NCBI GenBank assembly: GCA_964511645.1 | Contig: CAZEGV010000048.1 | Location: forward strand, 1 to 21,223 | Length of the DNA: 21,223 nt | Direction: 5' to 3' | From: CAZEGV01 sp964511645 | Lineage (GTDB): Bacteria; Bacteroidota; Bacteroidia; Cytophagales; JAAEPT01 | Shown here: positions 1 through 5,836 of the stretch, piece by piece | Layout: each line of letters begins with the position of its first letter | Position numbering within the stretch: the first letter of the stretch is position 1 | Program-made: the position numbers and the translations under genes | Notes under the pieces: model-generated | Database searches by the model: none | The model's input: only the letters and a program-made list of their open reading frames with translations | Told to the model about the DNA's origin: nothing

Positions 1-25
1 TATTACTATTAGTATTTTTTTCATC

Positions 26-100
26 TTATTAATTCTTTATTATCTTAAATATTTTGCCACATTGTGGCTTTTATTAATTCTTTATTATCTTAAATATTTT
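26..100. repeat. 30-bp direct repeat at the 3' end of the T9SS gene
   Basis: A 30-bp AT-rich sequence occurs at 26-55 and again, identically, at 71-100. The second copy encodes the last residues and stop of the minus-strand gene; the first copy lies just beyond the stop. The 15 bp between them contain GCCAC-ATT-GTGGC (56-68), a small hairpin. The arrangement reads as a 45-bp tandem duplication of the gene end. Confidence 0.8.
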
Positions 101-550
101 AATTACTTGTTTGTTTTTACTTACTTTTAGCAAGTAAGTTGCCGTAGGTAAACTTACTACATTTATAGAAGTACTGTTACTACTTACTTTTTCACTTTCA
201 ATTATTTTTCCTCGTATATCAGAAAGCTGATAATTCAAATCAGTGTTGTCTTCTACATTTAGGGTCAAATAATTGGTGGTAGGGTTGGGATAAACCAAAA
301 GCTTCAAGTCAATACTGACTTCGTTTATACCTATTACAGTAGAGATTTCAAAAGCTTGCTGTATACCTTGTGCTACGCTTCCGTTTGTGCCTGTATTGGT
401 GGTGTAAACCACTTGCCCTACCGAGTAACTGACTGTTCCGCCTGTCCCTGTTGCCTCTCCACCTGTGGCAGTTGGGCTTTCTTGTGCCTGTAATCCCCCT
501 AGTCCTAAGAGAATAAAAGCCATACTTGTTATTGTTTTGTTGTATTTCAT
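74..550 (-). CDS. Small T9SS type A sorting-domain protein
   Basis: A 158-residue exported protein. Residues 1-23 form a signal peptide (charged start, hydrophobic core, ending near QAQ). Residues 24-75 are a Gly/Thr-rich segment with SYSVGQVVYTTNTGTNGS, a pattern I associate with many small Flavobacteriia cargo proteins. The C-terminal part, about residues 82-158, carries the VYPNP motif (86-90) and the beta-rich pattern ending in a basic KIFKIIKN tail that is typical of the type A C-terminal sorting domain. By family knowledge the protein crosses the inner membrane by Sec and the outer membrane by the type IX system, where the C-terminal domain is removed and the cargo released or attached to the surface. 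No catalytic domain is visible, so its role is unknown. The gene is monocistronic here. Its last codons belong to a 45-bp tandem duplication (see repeat). Confidence 0.85.
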   Translation of the reverse strand: MKYNKTITSMAFILLGLGGLQAQESPTATGGEATGTGGTVSYSVGQVVYTTNTGTNGSVAQGIQQAFEISTVIGINEVSIDLKLLVYPNPTTNYLTLNVEDNTDLNYQLSDIRGKIIESEKVSSNSTSINVVSLPTATYLLKVSKNKQVIKIFKIIKN

Positions 551-931
551 AAGCTGTTATGTTTTAATTTATTTGGTATAACATAGGTACATTCAAGGTC
601 TTAACGCAAAATCATTAATAAATTCATCAAGTGTAAATCTACTTTTTTTTTTCTAAAAACCTGTTTTTGTGAAGGCTTTTTTGCAAGGAAAGAGTATTAC
701 GGTTTTAGACATAGAATACTCTTCAATGTTGAGCTACTACCAAAAACGACATCCTGAAATTCTGTAAACCGCTGTATATGGGGCAAAGCGAAACTTTGAG
801 CCAGCTTAGTGTGGATATGTAGTGGGTGCGAGAAGTGTACTGTTTGACCGTCAGCCATCTACTCGATTGGTATTTGTTTTACTATTTACAAATCGAAGTA
901 TCTTTGCAACTTGGGTATTTTATTGTTCTAA
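551..931. other. Accessory intergenic stretch with a weak 53-codon ORF
   Basis: No convincing gene. A patch at about 697-870 is visibly richer in G and C than its surroundings and contains one uninterrupted ATG-started minus-strand ORF (697-858, 53 residues, beginning MADGQTVHFSHPLHIHTKLA) that I do not recognise. The overlapping plus strand is interrupted by stops. A 9-bp inverted repeat (arms 690-698 and 715-723, core AGAGTATT) lies at its 3' side. The patch may be the remnant of a former gene or mobile element; nothing in the sequence decides this. Confidence 0.35.
873..906 (+). promoter_or_regulatory. Possible Bacteroidota promoter facing MITE copy 1
   Basis: TTTG at 873-876, then a 22-nt spacer and TATCTTTG at 899-906, which fits the Bacteroidota -33/-7 consensus (TTTG and TAnnTTTG) at the long end of the spacing range. 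It points right into the MITE copy that starts at 932, and no gene follows directly. It may be an orphan promoter or chance in AT-rich DNA. Confidence 0.3.
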
Positions 932-1088
932 TACCAGTTTAACTATAATATGAGTCTAATTTAGATTGAATTGTTTTTTGCAATATCGAGGAAAAATGAT
1001 TTAGCATAACTGGTTACGGTAAATTATTTTAACGAAGAGAGTGTAAAAACAAACAGGATAAATGACTTATCTTATAGTTAAGATGGTA
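932..1088 (-). mobile_element. MITE-like element, copy 1 (inverted)
   Basis: A 157-bp copy, TACC to GGTA, in the opposite orientation to copies 2-4. It differs from copy 2 at one base. It is flanked by TAA on both sides (929-931 and 1089-1091), which looks like a 3-bp target duplication. The ends form imperfect terminal inverted repeats of 25 bp with three mismatches. It has no coding capacity, so any movement would need a transposase supplied elsewhere. Together with copy 2 it brackets the CDP-sugar cassette in inverted orientation. Confidence 0.85.
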
Positions 1089-1476
1089 TAAATAGGTGAT
1101 CTATTGTACTCAATCCATTCTCCACAGTTACAAGTTACAGAGTGTGGGAGTTTGCTTCGGTATTCATGGTGATTTTTCCGTTTTTATAATAATCTTGTTA
1201 AATGATTTTAAATTGAGGTTTGTCAGTGTTTTTTCTAGGTACTGAATCAGGGAAGTATTGATAAGGCTAGGGTCACCAAAGATTTTCACAAAAAATAACC
1301 AATAAAAAAAGATTGGGAACAGAAAACCCAACCACACAAGCCGTCATTTTGGCGAGTGGGGAAACGTCTATATTTTTTTTTGAGAAACACCAAATTAAAA
1401 CTAATAGAAAGCTTGGTATATTCAAAACATTTTGATAAAATAGAATCCGTTTGTAAAATATTATAAAATCAACGCA
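1089..1476. other. AT-rich leader region upstream of rfbF
   Basis: No supported gene. A minus-strand ORF with a GTG start (1164-1337, 57 residues) would encode a hydrophobic stretch followed by a polar tail, but its start is atypical and its composition could follow from AT bias alone. Runs of T near 1371-1381 and a very AT-rich tract before the rfbF start are the only other features. I could not find a clear -33/-7 promoter for rfbF. Confidence 0.3.
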
Positions 1477-2250
1477 ATGAAAACATTGTTATTAGCTGGT
1501 GGATTTGGCACAAGATTAAGTGAAGAGACTCACACAGTACCAAAACCTATGGTAGAAATAGGCGGGAAACCAATCCTATGGCATATTATGAAACAATATT
1601 CTCATCATGGGTTTAATGAGTTTGTTATCTTGCTAGGTTATAAATCAAATGTAATCAAAGATTTTTTTATCAATTACTTTCTTTATCAAAATGACGTGGA
1701 AATTGATCTCAAAACGAATGAAGTCAAAATACTCAATAATAATGCAGAGGACTGGAAAGTAACACTGCTAGACACTGGCTTACACACTATGACTGGTGGG
1801 CGATTAAAAAGAGCCAAAGAAGTAATAGGTGACAATCCTTTTATGTTCACTTATGGTGATGGGGTTTCTAATATTGATATCAAAGGATTGAACAACTTTC
1901 ATCAATCACACGGAAAACTTTGTACAATGACTTCGGTGCAACCAGAGGGACGGTATGGTGCTATGACAATAGATGACAATAACTGCGTAACGAGTTTTAA
2001 AGAAAAACCAAAAGATGATGGCGGATTTATCAATGCAGGTTTTTTTGTCTGTCAACCAGAGGTGCTAGATTTTATAGAAGGGGATTATCAGATGTTTGAA
2101 AATGACCCTCTGGAAGCTATCGCTAAAAAGGGTGAGTTAATGACTTATAAACATTCGGGGTTTTGGCATGCGATGGATACTTTAAGAGACAAACGAAAGC
2201 TAAATAACCTTTGGGATGAAGGGATTACTCCTTGGAAAGTATGGGAATAA
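1477..2250 (+). CDS. rfbF: Glucose-1-phosphate cytidylyltransferase
   Basis: A 257-residue cytosolic nucleotidyltransferase, the usual length for RfbF/DdhA. It joins CTP and alpha-D-glucose 1-phosphate to give CDP-glucose and pyrophosphate, the entry step to CDP-linked 3,6-dideoxy and 6-deoxy sugars. The N-terminus has the nucleotide-binding signature LLAGGFGTRLSEET (residues 4-17), followed by PKPMVEIGGKPILWHIMK (23-40), both diagnostic of the sugar nucleotidyltransferase fold. FTYGDGVS near residue 124 carries the metal-binding Asp, and the GFINAGFFV and FWHAMDT segments are conserved in RfbF. It is the first gene of a four-gene unit, and its end overlaps the start of the next gene by 10 bp, which suggests translational coupling. 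Confidence 0.93.
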   Translation: MKTLLLAGGFGTRLSEETHTVPKPMVEIGGKPILWHIMKQYSHHGFNEFVILLGYKSNVIKDFFINYFLYQNDVEIDLKTNEVKILNNNAEDWKVTLLDTGLHTMTGGRLKRAKEVIGDNPFMFTYGDGVSNIDIKGLNNFHQSHGKLCTMTSVQPEGRYGAMTIDDNNCVTSFKEKPKDDGGFINAGFFVCQPEVLDFIEGDYQMFENDPLEAIAKKGELMTYKHSGFWHAMDTLRDKRKLNNLWDEGITPWKVWE

Positions 2251-3182
2251 CGAAACAATCAATATTAATTACTGGTGGCTATGGTAATCTTGGTTCTTGG
2301 CTCACGCATTTTTTTTGTTCTCAAGGATACGATGTTACTTTACTTACGAGAAAAGAACGGAAACTAGAATTTGAAGCTAATTTCAATACTATCATTTGTG
2401 ACATTAGTAATGCCGAGGATTGTAAAGACAAGCTTCAAAAACATTATGATGTTATCATACATACAGCAAGTATGAATGATAATTTTGTTGATAATTATGC
2501 TTTTGACGCACTAAAAGTGAATGCCTTGGGTACTCGAAATATTTTAGATGCCGTCAAAGAACAACCTCCTTCACATTTTATTTATTTTTCTACTTTCCAT
2601 GTCTATGGTAGTTATTCTGGAAAGCTAACTGAAGAAAGTGCCCTCACTCCTATGAATGATTACGGCACAACTCATCTCTTTGCAGAGTATTATGTAAAAC
2701 AATTTCATAAAACTCATAATATCCCATTTTCTATCATCCGATTGTCTAATAGCTACGGATGTCCAAAAGATTATAATTCATCTAAATGGTATCTTATTCT
2801 CAACGACTTAAGTAAAATGGCTTTTGAAAAGAAAAAAATCGTATTAAAGGGAAACGGGAAGGGTTCTAGAGATTTTATATGGATGGGAGATGTCTGCGAT
2901 GTTATTCATCAGCTTAGCGACAAAAAGGCACCTAACACTGTTTTTAACTTGAGTAGCGGAGTCACTTACTCTCTGCTAGATGTAGCAAATAGTGTACAAG
3001 TTGCTTTCAAAGAAAAATACGGAGAATTAATCCCTATTGAAATCAATACAAATGATACTTCTACACCTAAGAACCCAGTGGAAATCATCTCCGACAAAAT
3101 AAAAAAAATCATTCCCTTTGAAGTAAAATCACATTTTAAAAATGAAGCCATTGAAATATTTAATTTTCTAGAAAAACGATAA
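2241..3182 (+). CDS. NAD(P)-dependent SDR epimerase/reductase of the CDP-sugar cassette
   Basis: An extended short-chain dehydrogenase/reductase of 313 residues from the ATG at 2241; a TTG at 2232 would add three residues. The Rossmann glycine motif is GGYGNLG at residues 12-18, and the active-site region has YFST (115-118) followed by Tyr141. Where most family members have YxxxK, this protein reads Y141-G-T-T-H145, so the usual catalytic lysine is histidine. By position in the cassette it probably reduces or epimerises the 4-keto group of a CDP-4-keto-6-deoxyhexose made by its neighbours; this is inferred from context. It overlaps rfbF by 10 bp and is followed by rfbG after a 4-bp gap. The exact sugar product cannot be read from sequence. 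Confidence 0.85.
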   Translation: MGITKQSILITGGYGNLGSWLTHFFCSQGYDVTLLTRKERKLEFEANFNTIICDISNAEDCKDKLQKHYDVIIHTASMNDNFVDNYAFDALKVNALGTRNILDAVKEQPPSHFIYFSTFHVYGSYSGKLTEESALTPMNDYGTTHLFAEYYVKQFHKTHNIPFSIIRLSNSYGCPKDYNSSKWYLILNDLSKMAFEKKKIVLKGNGKGSRDFIWMGDVCDVIHQLSDKKAPNTVFNLSSGVTYSLLDVANSVQVAFKEKYGELIPIEINTNDTSTPKNPVEIISDKIKKIIPFEVKSHFKNEAIEIFNFLEKR

Positions 3183-3186
3183 ACTA

Positions 3187-4269
3187 ATGCCTGATACTTA
3201 TCTAAACAAATACCACGGAAAAACGGTTTTTATTACTGGGAATACTGGCTTTAAAGGGGCATGGCTATCTATTTGGTTACTTGAATTGGGGGCTAACGTT
3301 TATGGCTATGCCTTAGAACCAAAACATCAACTCGACAACTTTACAGCTTGTAACTTAGCGGACAAACTACATCAAACTTATGCCGACGTTAGGGAGGCAA
3401 AGCTACTTAAAGCTGAAATAGAACGAATTCAGCCCGATTACATTTTTCATCTTGCTGCTCAGGCATTGGTTATTGACTCTTACGAGAATCCTTTAGAAAC
3501 CTTTGAAACCAATGTAATGGGTACTGCAAACCTTTTGGAGGCGGCAAAATCATGTGCTAATTTAAAATCTATTGTTGTAATCACTAGTGACAAATGCTAT
3601 GACAACAAAGAGATTGTATGGGGTTATAGAGAAAATGATGAACTAGGAGGTAAAGATCCTTATTCGGTATCTAAAGCATGCGCGGAATTAGTTACAAGAG
3701 CTTTTTATGAGTCGTTTTACAAAAAAACAAATATTAGAATTGCCACTACTAGAGCTGGTAATGTGATTGGTGGTGGTGATTGGTCTAAAGACCGTTTAAT
3801 TCCCGATATCTTCAAATCGGCAAGGGCAAACGAAACCGTAGAAATACGAAACCCTAGTGCTACACGCCCTTGGGAGCATGTATTAGAACCCTTAGCAGGA
3901 TATCTTCAATTAGGATTGAAATTAGAAGAGTCTAATGAGTATGAAGGAGCTTGGAATTTTGGACCTAGTACTTATATCCATTACAGCGTGGAGGATGTTG
4001 TTACTGAAATCACTAAACATACTAACGTTTCGTTCCAACTCGGCACAAGCCCCCCTTTACTGCATGAAGCTAATTTCTTAAAACTTGACATTACCAAAGC
4101 AGGTTCTCTTCTTAAGTGGTTGCCCCAATTAAATTTTGAACAAACAGTTCAGTTTACCGTTCAGGGCTATCTAGATCAAGATGCTGACGACTTATATGAG
4201 AAACGGCTAAATCAGATAGGAGAATATACTGCTATTGCTAAATCAAACAAAACAGCTTGGGCGTTATGA
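3187..4269 (+). CDS. rfbG: CDP-glucose 4,6-dehydratase
   Basis: A 360-residue SDR dehydratase, the normal length for RfbG/DdhB. It converts CDP-D-glucose to CDP-4-dehydro-6-deoxy-D-glucose using tightly bound NAD. Seen in the sequence: the glycine motif GNTGFKG at residues 18-24, the family motif TSDKCYDN in the middle of the fold, and the catalytic YxxxK in DPYSVSKACAELV. RPWEHVLEPLAGYLQL, also characteristic of CDP-glucose dehydratases, lies in the sugar-binding half. It takes the product of rfbF and supplies the keto intermediate to the flanking SDR and the RmlC-like epimerase. Its stop codon overlaps the next ATG in an ATGA tetranucleotide, so translation is probably coupled. Confidence 0.93.
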   Translation: MPDTYLNKYHGKTVFITGNTGFKGAWLSIWLLELGANVYGYALEPKHQLDNFTACNLADKLHQTYADVREAKLLKAEIERIQPDYIFHLAAQALVIDSYENPLETFETNVMGTANLLEAAKSCANLKSIVVITSDKCYDNKEIVWGYRENDELGGKDPYSVSKACAELVTRAFYESFYKKTNIRIATTRAGNVIGGGDWSKDRLIPDIFKSARANETVEIRNPSATRPWEHVLEPLAGYLQLGLKLEESNEYEGAWNFGPSTYIHYSVEDVVTEITKHTNVSFQLGTSPPLLHEANFLKLDITKAGSLLKWLPQLNFEQTVQFTVQGYLDQDADDLYEKRLNQIGEYTAIAKSNKTAWAL

Positions 4270-4796
4270 TATTTACCGAAACAGCATTAAAAGGAGCATT
4301 CATCATAGACATTGAAAAGAGGGAGGACAATCGTGGTTTTTTTGCTCGTGGCTTTTGTGCTGAAGAACTTGATAAACAGGGACTTATATTTTCATTTGTA
4401 CAGTGTAATATTTCATCTTCTGACAAGAAACATACTCTTCGGGGTATGCACTATCAAATAAATGGTGCTGAAGAGGTGAAAATAGTGAGGTGTACAAAAG
4501 GTAGCCTACTAGATGTTATTATTGATGTTAGAGAAGATTCTCCTACTTATTGCCAACATATAAAGGTAGAACTTTCTGAAACTAATCACCGCATGCTTTA
4601 CATCCCTAAGGGCTTTGCACATGGATTTATTACACTAGAGTATAATATTGAACTCTTTTATATGGTATCTGAACCTTATGCCCCTGGAAAAGAGGCCGCA
4701 ATAAGATGGGATGACCCAACTTTTGATATCCAGTGGCCTACCGATAAGCCTATTCTTTCTGAAAAAGATGCCAATTGTCCAGATTTTGAATTATAG
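4266..4796 (+). CDS. RmlC/RfbC-like 3,5-epimerase (cupin) of the CDP-sugar cassette
   Basis: A 176-residue cupin of the dTDP-4-dehydrorhamnose 3,5-epimerase family. The ATG at 4266 is chosen because it overlaps the rfbG stop as ATGA. Family features are EDNRGFFAR (residues 20-28), LRGMHYQ with the catalytic-type His62 (58-64), IPKGFAHGF, and the FYMVSEPYAPGKEAAIRW segment that holds the proton-donor Tyr and substrate contacts in RmlC. In a cassette that makes CDP-4-keto-6-deoxyglucose, with no rmlA, rmlB or rmlD in view, the substrate is more likely a CDP-linked than a dTDP-linked keto sugar; that is inference. It is the last gene of the unit, and no strong hairpin terminator follows. Confidence 0.88.
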   Translation: MIFTETALKGAFIIDIEKREDNRGFFARGFCAEELDKQGLIFSFVQCNISSSDKKHTLRGMHYQINGAEEVKIVRCTKGSLLDVIIDVREDSPTYCQHIKVELSETNHRMLYIPKGFAHGFITLEYNIELFYMVSEPYAPGKEAAIRWDDPTFDIQWPTDKPILSEKDANCPDFEL

Positions 4797-4847
4797 AATA
4801 TCTACTATTAGACATAGGGGTGATACTTGTTAAAAAAAAACATCATA

Positions 4848-5261
4848 CTAAAATTGTAACAGAGCATCAGAAGTACGTTTAGCATGTTCTTTTGCTGACT
4901 TTTGTATTTTTTCTTTCAAATTATCTGATTTCAAAACTCCTTTTAAAGTTAAACTCTTGCCTGTTTGATTTGCAGCAATCAACTTTACATTATAACATCC
5001 GACCATATTTAGCCAAAAAGATTCTATTAATTGTACTTCCAAAACATGAAATAACTCTATATCACATTCAACTTTATTAAAAAAAATATACTTTTTTATA
5101 ACTTTTTCAGTTGTAATCTAAAATAAGCAATACTTCGTTCTTAAAAAAGAAAACAATGCGATAAAGACAGGGATTATTAGCCAGAAGAATAATCCACATA
5201 ATATATATGTGTTAAAATTGACCCACTGAGACGGCTTTCCCTCCCATATAATTCCTTTCAT
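4848..5261 (-). pseudogene. Bacterial PH-domain (bPH2-type) membrane protein, broken by one amber codon
   Basis: Reading the minus strand from ATG at 5261 gives 137 sense-length codons in one frame with a single TAG at 5118-5120 (codon 48). The first 47 residues are a polar start (MKGIIWEGKPSQWVN) and a hydrophobic membrane hairpin. After the TAG comes ITTEKVIKK, then a beta-rich domain and the closing SLTLKGVLKSDNLKEKI helix. This order (W-x-G-x-x-S start, two membrane segments, Y-x-I-T-x-x-x-V) matches bacterial PH-domain proteins of the YdbS/bPH2 type, in which the stop position is normally Tyr; one base change (TAT or TAC to TAG) explains it. The 64-codon 3' part remains open but lacks the membrane part. 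It has a good promoter upstream and diverges from the XRE remnant. Confidence 0.75.
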
Positions 5262-5309
5262 AAGTACAAGACTTAAAGTACAACTCCCTTATAATTAATC
5301 ATATCATAG

Positions 5310-5340
5310 CAAATATAACTAAACACATAGTTATTGTCAA
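5310..5340 (-). promoter_or_regulatory. Bacteroidota promoter of the PH-domain gene
   Basis: On the minus strand, TTG (5340-5338), a 20-nt spacer and TATATTTG (5317-5310) match the Bacteroidota consensus TTG / 19-20 nt / TAnnTTTG. Transcription would start around 5303, about 40 nt before the ATG at 5261. The -33 element lies inside the 28-bp inverted repeat at 5331-5358. Confidence 0.7.
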
Positions 5341-5358
5341 TTAATTATATGACAATAA
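5331..5358. promoter_or_regulatory. 28-bp inverted repeat, candidate XRE operator
   Basis: Perfect 9-bp arms TTATTGTCA (5331-5339) and TGACAATAA (5350-5358) separated by 10 AT-rich bases. The repeat lies between the divergent PH-domain and XRE genes and covers the -33 element of the PH-gene promoter. Its size and position fit an operator for a dimeric helix-turn-helix repressor encoded next to it; binding is inferred. Confidence 0.55.
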
Positions 5359-5386
5359 TGTTCTTTTAAAGCTTGAATTTTGTTTA

Positions 5387-5762
5387 GTGACTAAAGAGGA
5401 GTTAATACCATTTTAACTATAAGATAAGTCATTTATCCTGTTTGTTTTTACACTCTCTTCGTTAAAATAATTTACCGTAACCAGTTATGCTAAATCATTT
5501 TTCCTCGATATTGCAAAAAACAATTCAATCTAAATTAGACTCATATTATAGTTAAACTGGTATAAAACATAAACTAGGGCAACGCATAATTGAATTAAGG
5601 ACTTTGAAAGGTTGGAGTCAATCAGATTTAGCAAGGGCTTGCGAAAAAGATAGACAAGCAATAGAGAAGTTTGAAAATGGAAAAGTTAATCCCACTCTTT
5701 ATTCGTTATTAGAAATTGCAAAAGGGTTAGGGGTCTCATTACCTGAACTAGTTAATTTTTAA
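5387..5762 (+). pseudogene. XRE-family helix-turn-helix regulator, split by MITE copy 2
   Basis: The 3' part (5564-5762) encodes KHKLGQRIIELRTLKGWSQ and onward to LPELVNF, a complete HTH_3/XRE domain (WSQSDLARACEKDRQAIEKFE is the helix-turn-helix), but it has no usable start: an in-frame TAA lies just upstream inside the MITE. The 5' part begins at GTG 5387 (VTKEEL) and now runs into the MITE as EELIPF and a stop. Removing the 157-bp element plus one TAA copy joins GAG GAG TTA to AAA CAT AAA exactly in frame and rebuilds a 71-residue XRE protein, VTKEELKHKLGQR onward. The gene is therefore interrupted and probably inactive. It diverges from the PH-domain gene and ends at a strong hairpin terminator. 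Confidence 0.8.
5406..5562 (+). mobile_element. MITE-like element, copy 2 (inside the XRE gene)
   Basis: A 157-bp element, TACC to GGTA, flanked by TAA at 5403-5405 and 5563-5565. Terminal inverted repeats: TACCATTTTAACTATAAGAT at the left against TACCAGTTTAACTATAATAT at the right end read inward, extending to 25 bp with three mismatches. There is no ORF. It is used here as the reference copy: copy 1 and copy 3 each differ from it by one base. The insertion splits a 71-codon gene whose frame is restored on removal, which directly supports the boundaries and a 3-bp duplication. Confidence 0.9.
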
Positions 5763-5777
5763 TTTAATTATTTTGAT

Positions 5778-5819
5778 AAAAAAAGAGCTTTAAGATTATC
5801 TTAAAGCTCTTTTTTTTTT
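5778..5819. terminator. Bidirectional hairpin terminator between XRE gene and clpX
   Basis: Perfect 12-bp stem AGAGCTTTAAGA / TCTTAAAGCTCT with a TTA loop (5784-5810), preceded by seven A and followed by ten T in a row (5810-5819). It can terminate the XRE gene on the plus strand and clpX on the minus strand. Confidence 0.9.
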
Positions 5820-5836
5820 GTTAATCAGTTACCCGC

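Noticed and set aside
1164..1337. 57-codon minus-strand ORF with a hydrophobic N-terminus
   Set aside because: GTG start, no promoter, no recognised domain, and AT-rich DNA easily gives Phe/Leu/Ile-rich frames. Kept only as a remark on the intergenic region.
4848..5042. A stand-alone 64-codon minus-strand gene starting at TTG
   Set aside because: It is the 3' part of the amber-interrupted PH-domain gene: the same frame continues upstream to ATG 5261 with domain-consistent sequence, and the start begins in mid-domain.
4892..5080. Plus-strand 62-codon ORF opposite the PH-domain gene
   Set aside because: Antisense to a frame with clear domain logic; low-complexity hydrophobic translation.
5406..5562. 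MITE as an IS630-type element with a TA duplication and CCA/TGG ends
   Set aside because: Counting the duplication as TA with CCA...TGG ends leaves an empty site that puts the XRE frame out of phase, and leaves the shared TAA flanks unexplained; TACC...GGTA with TAA restores the frame.
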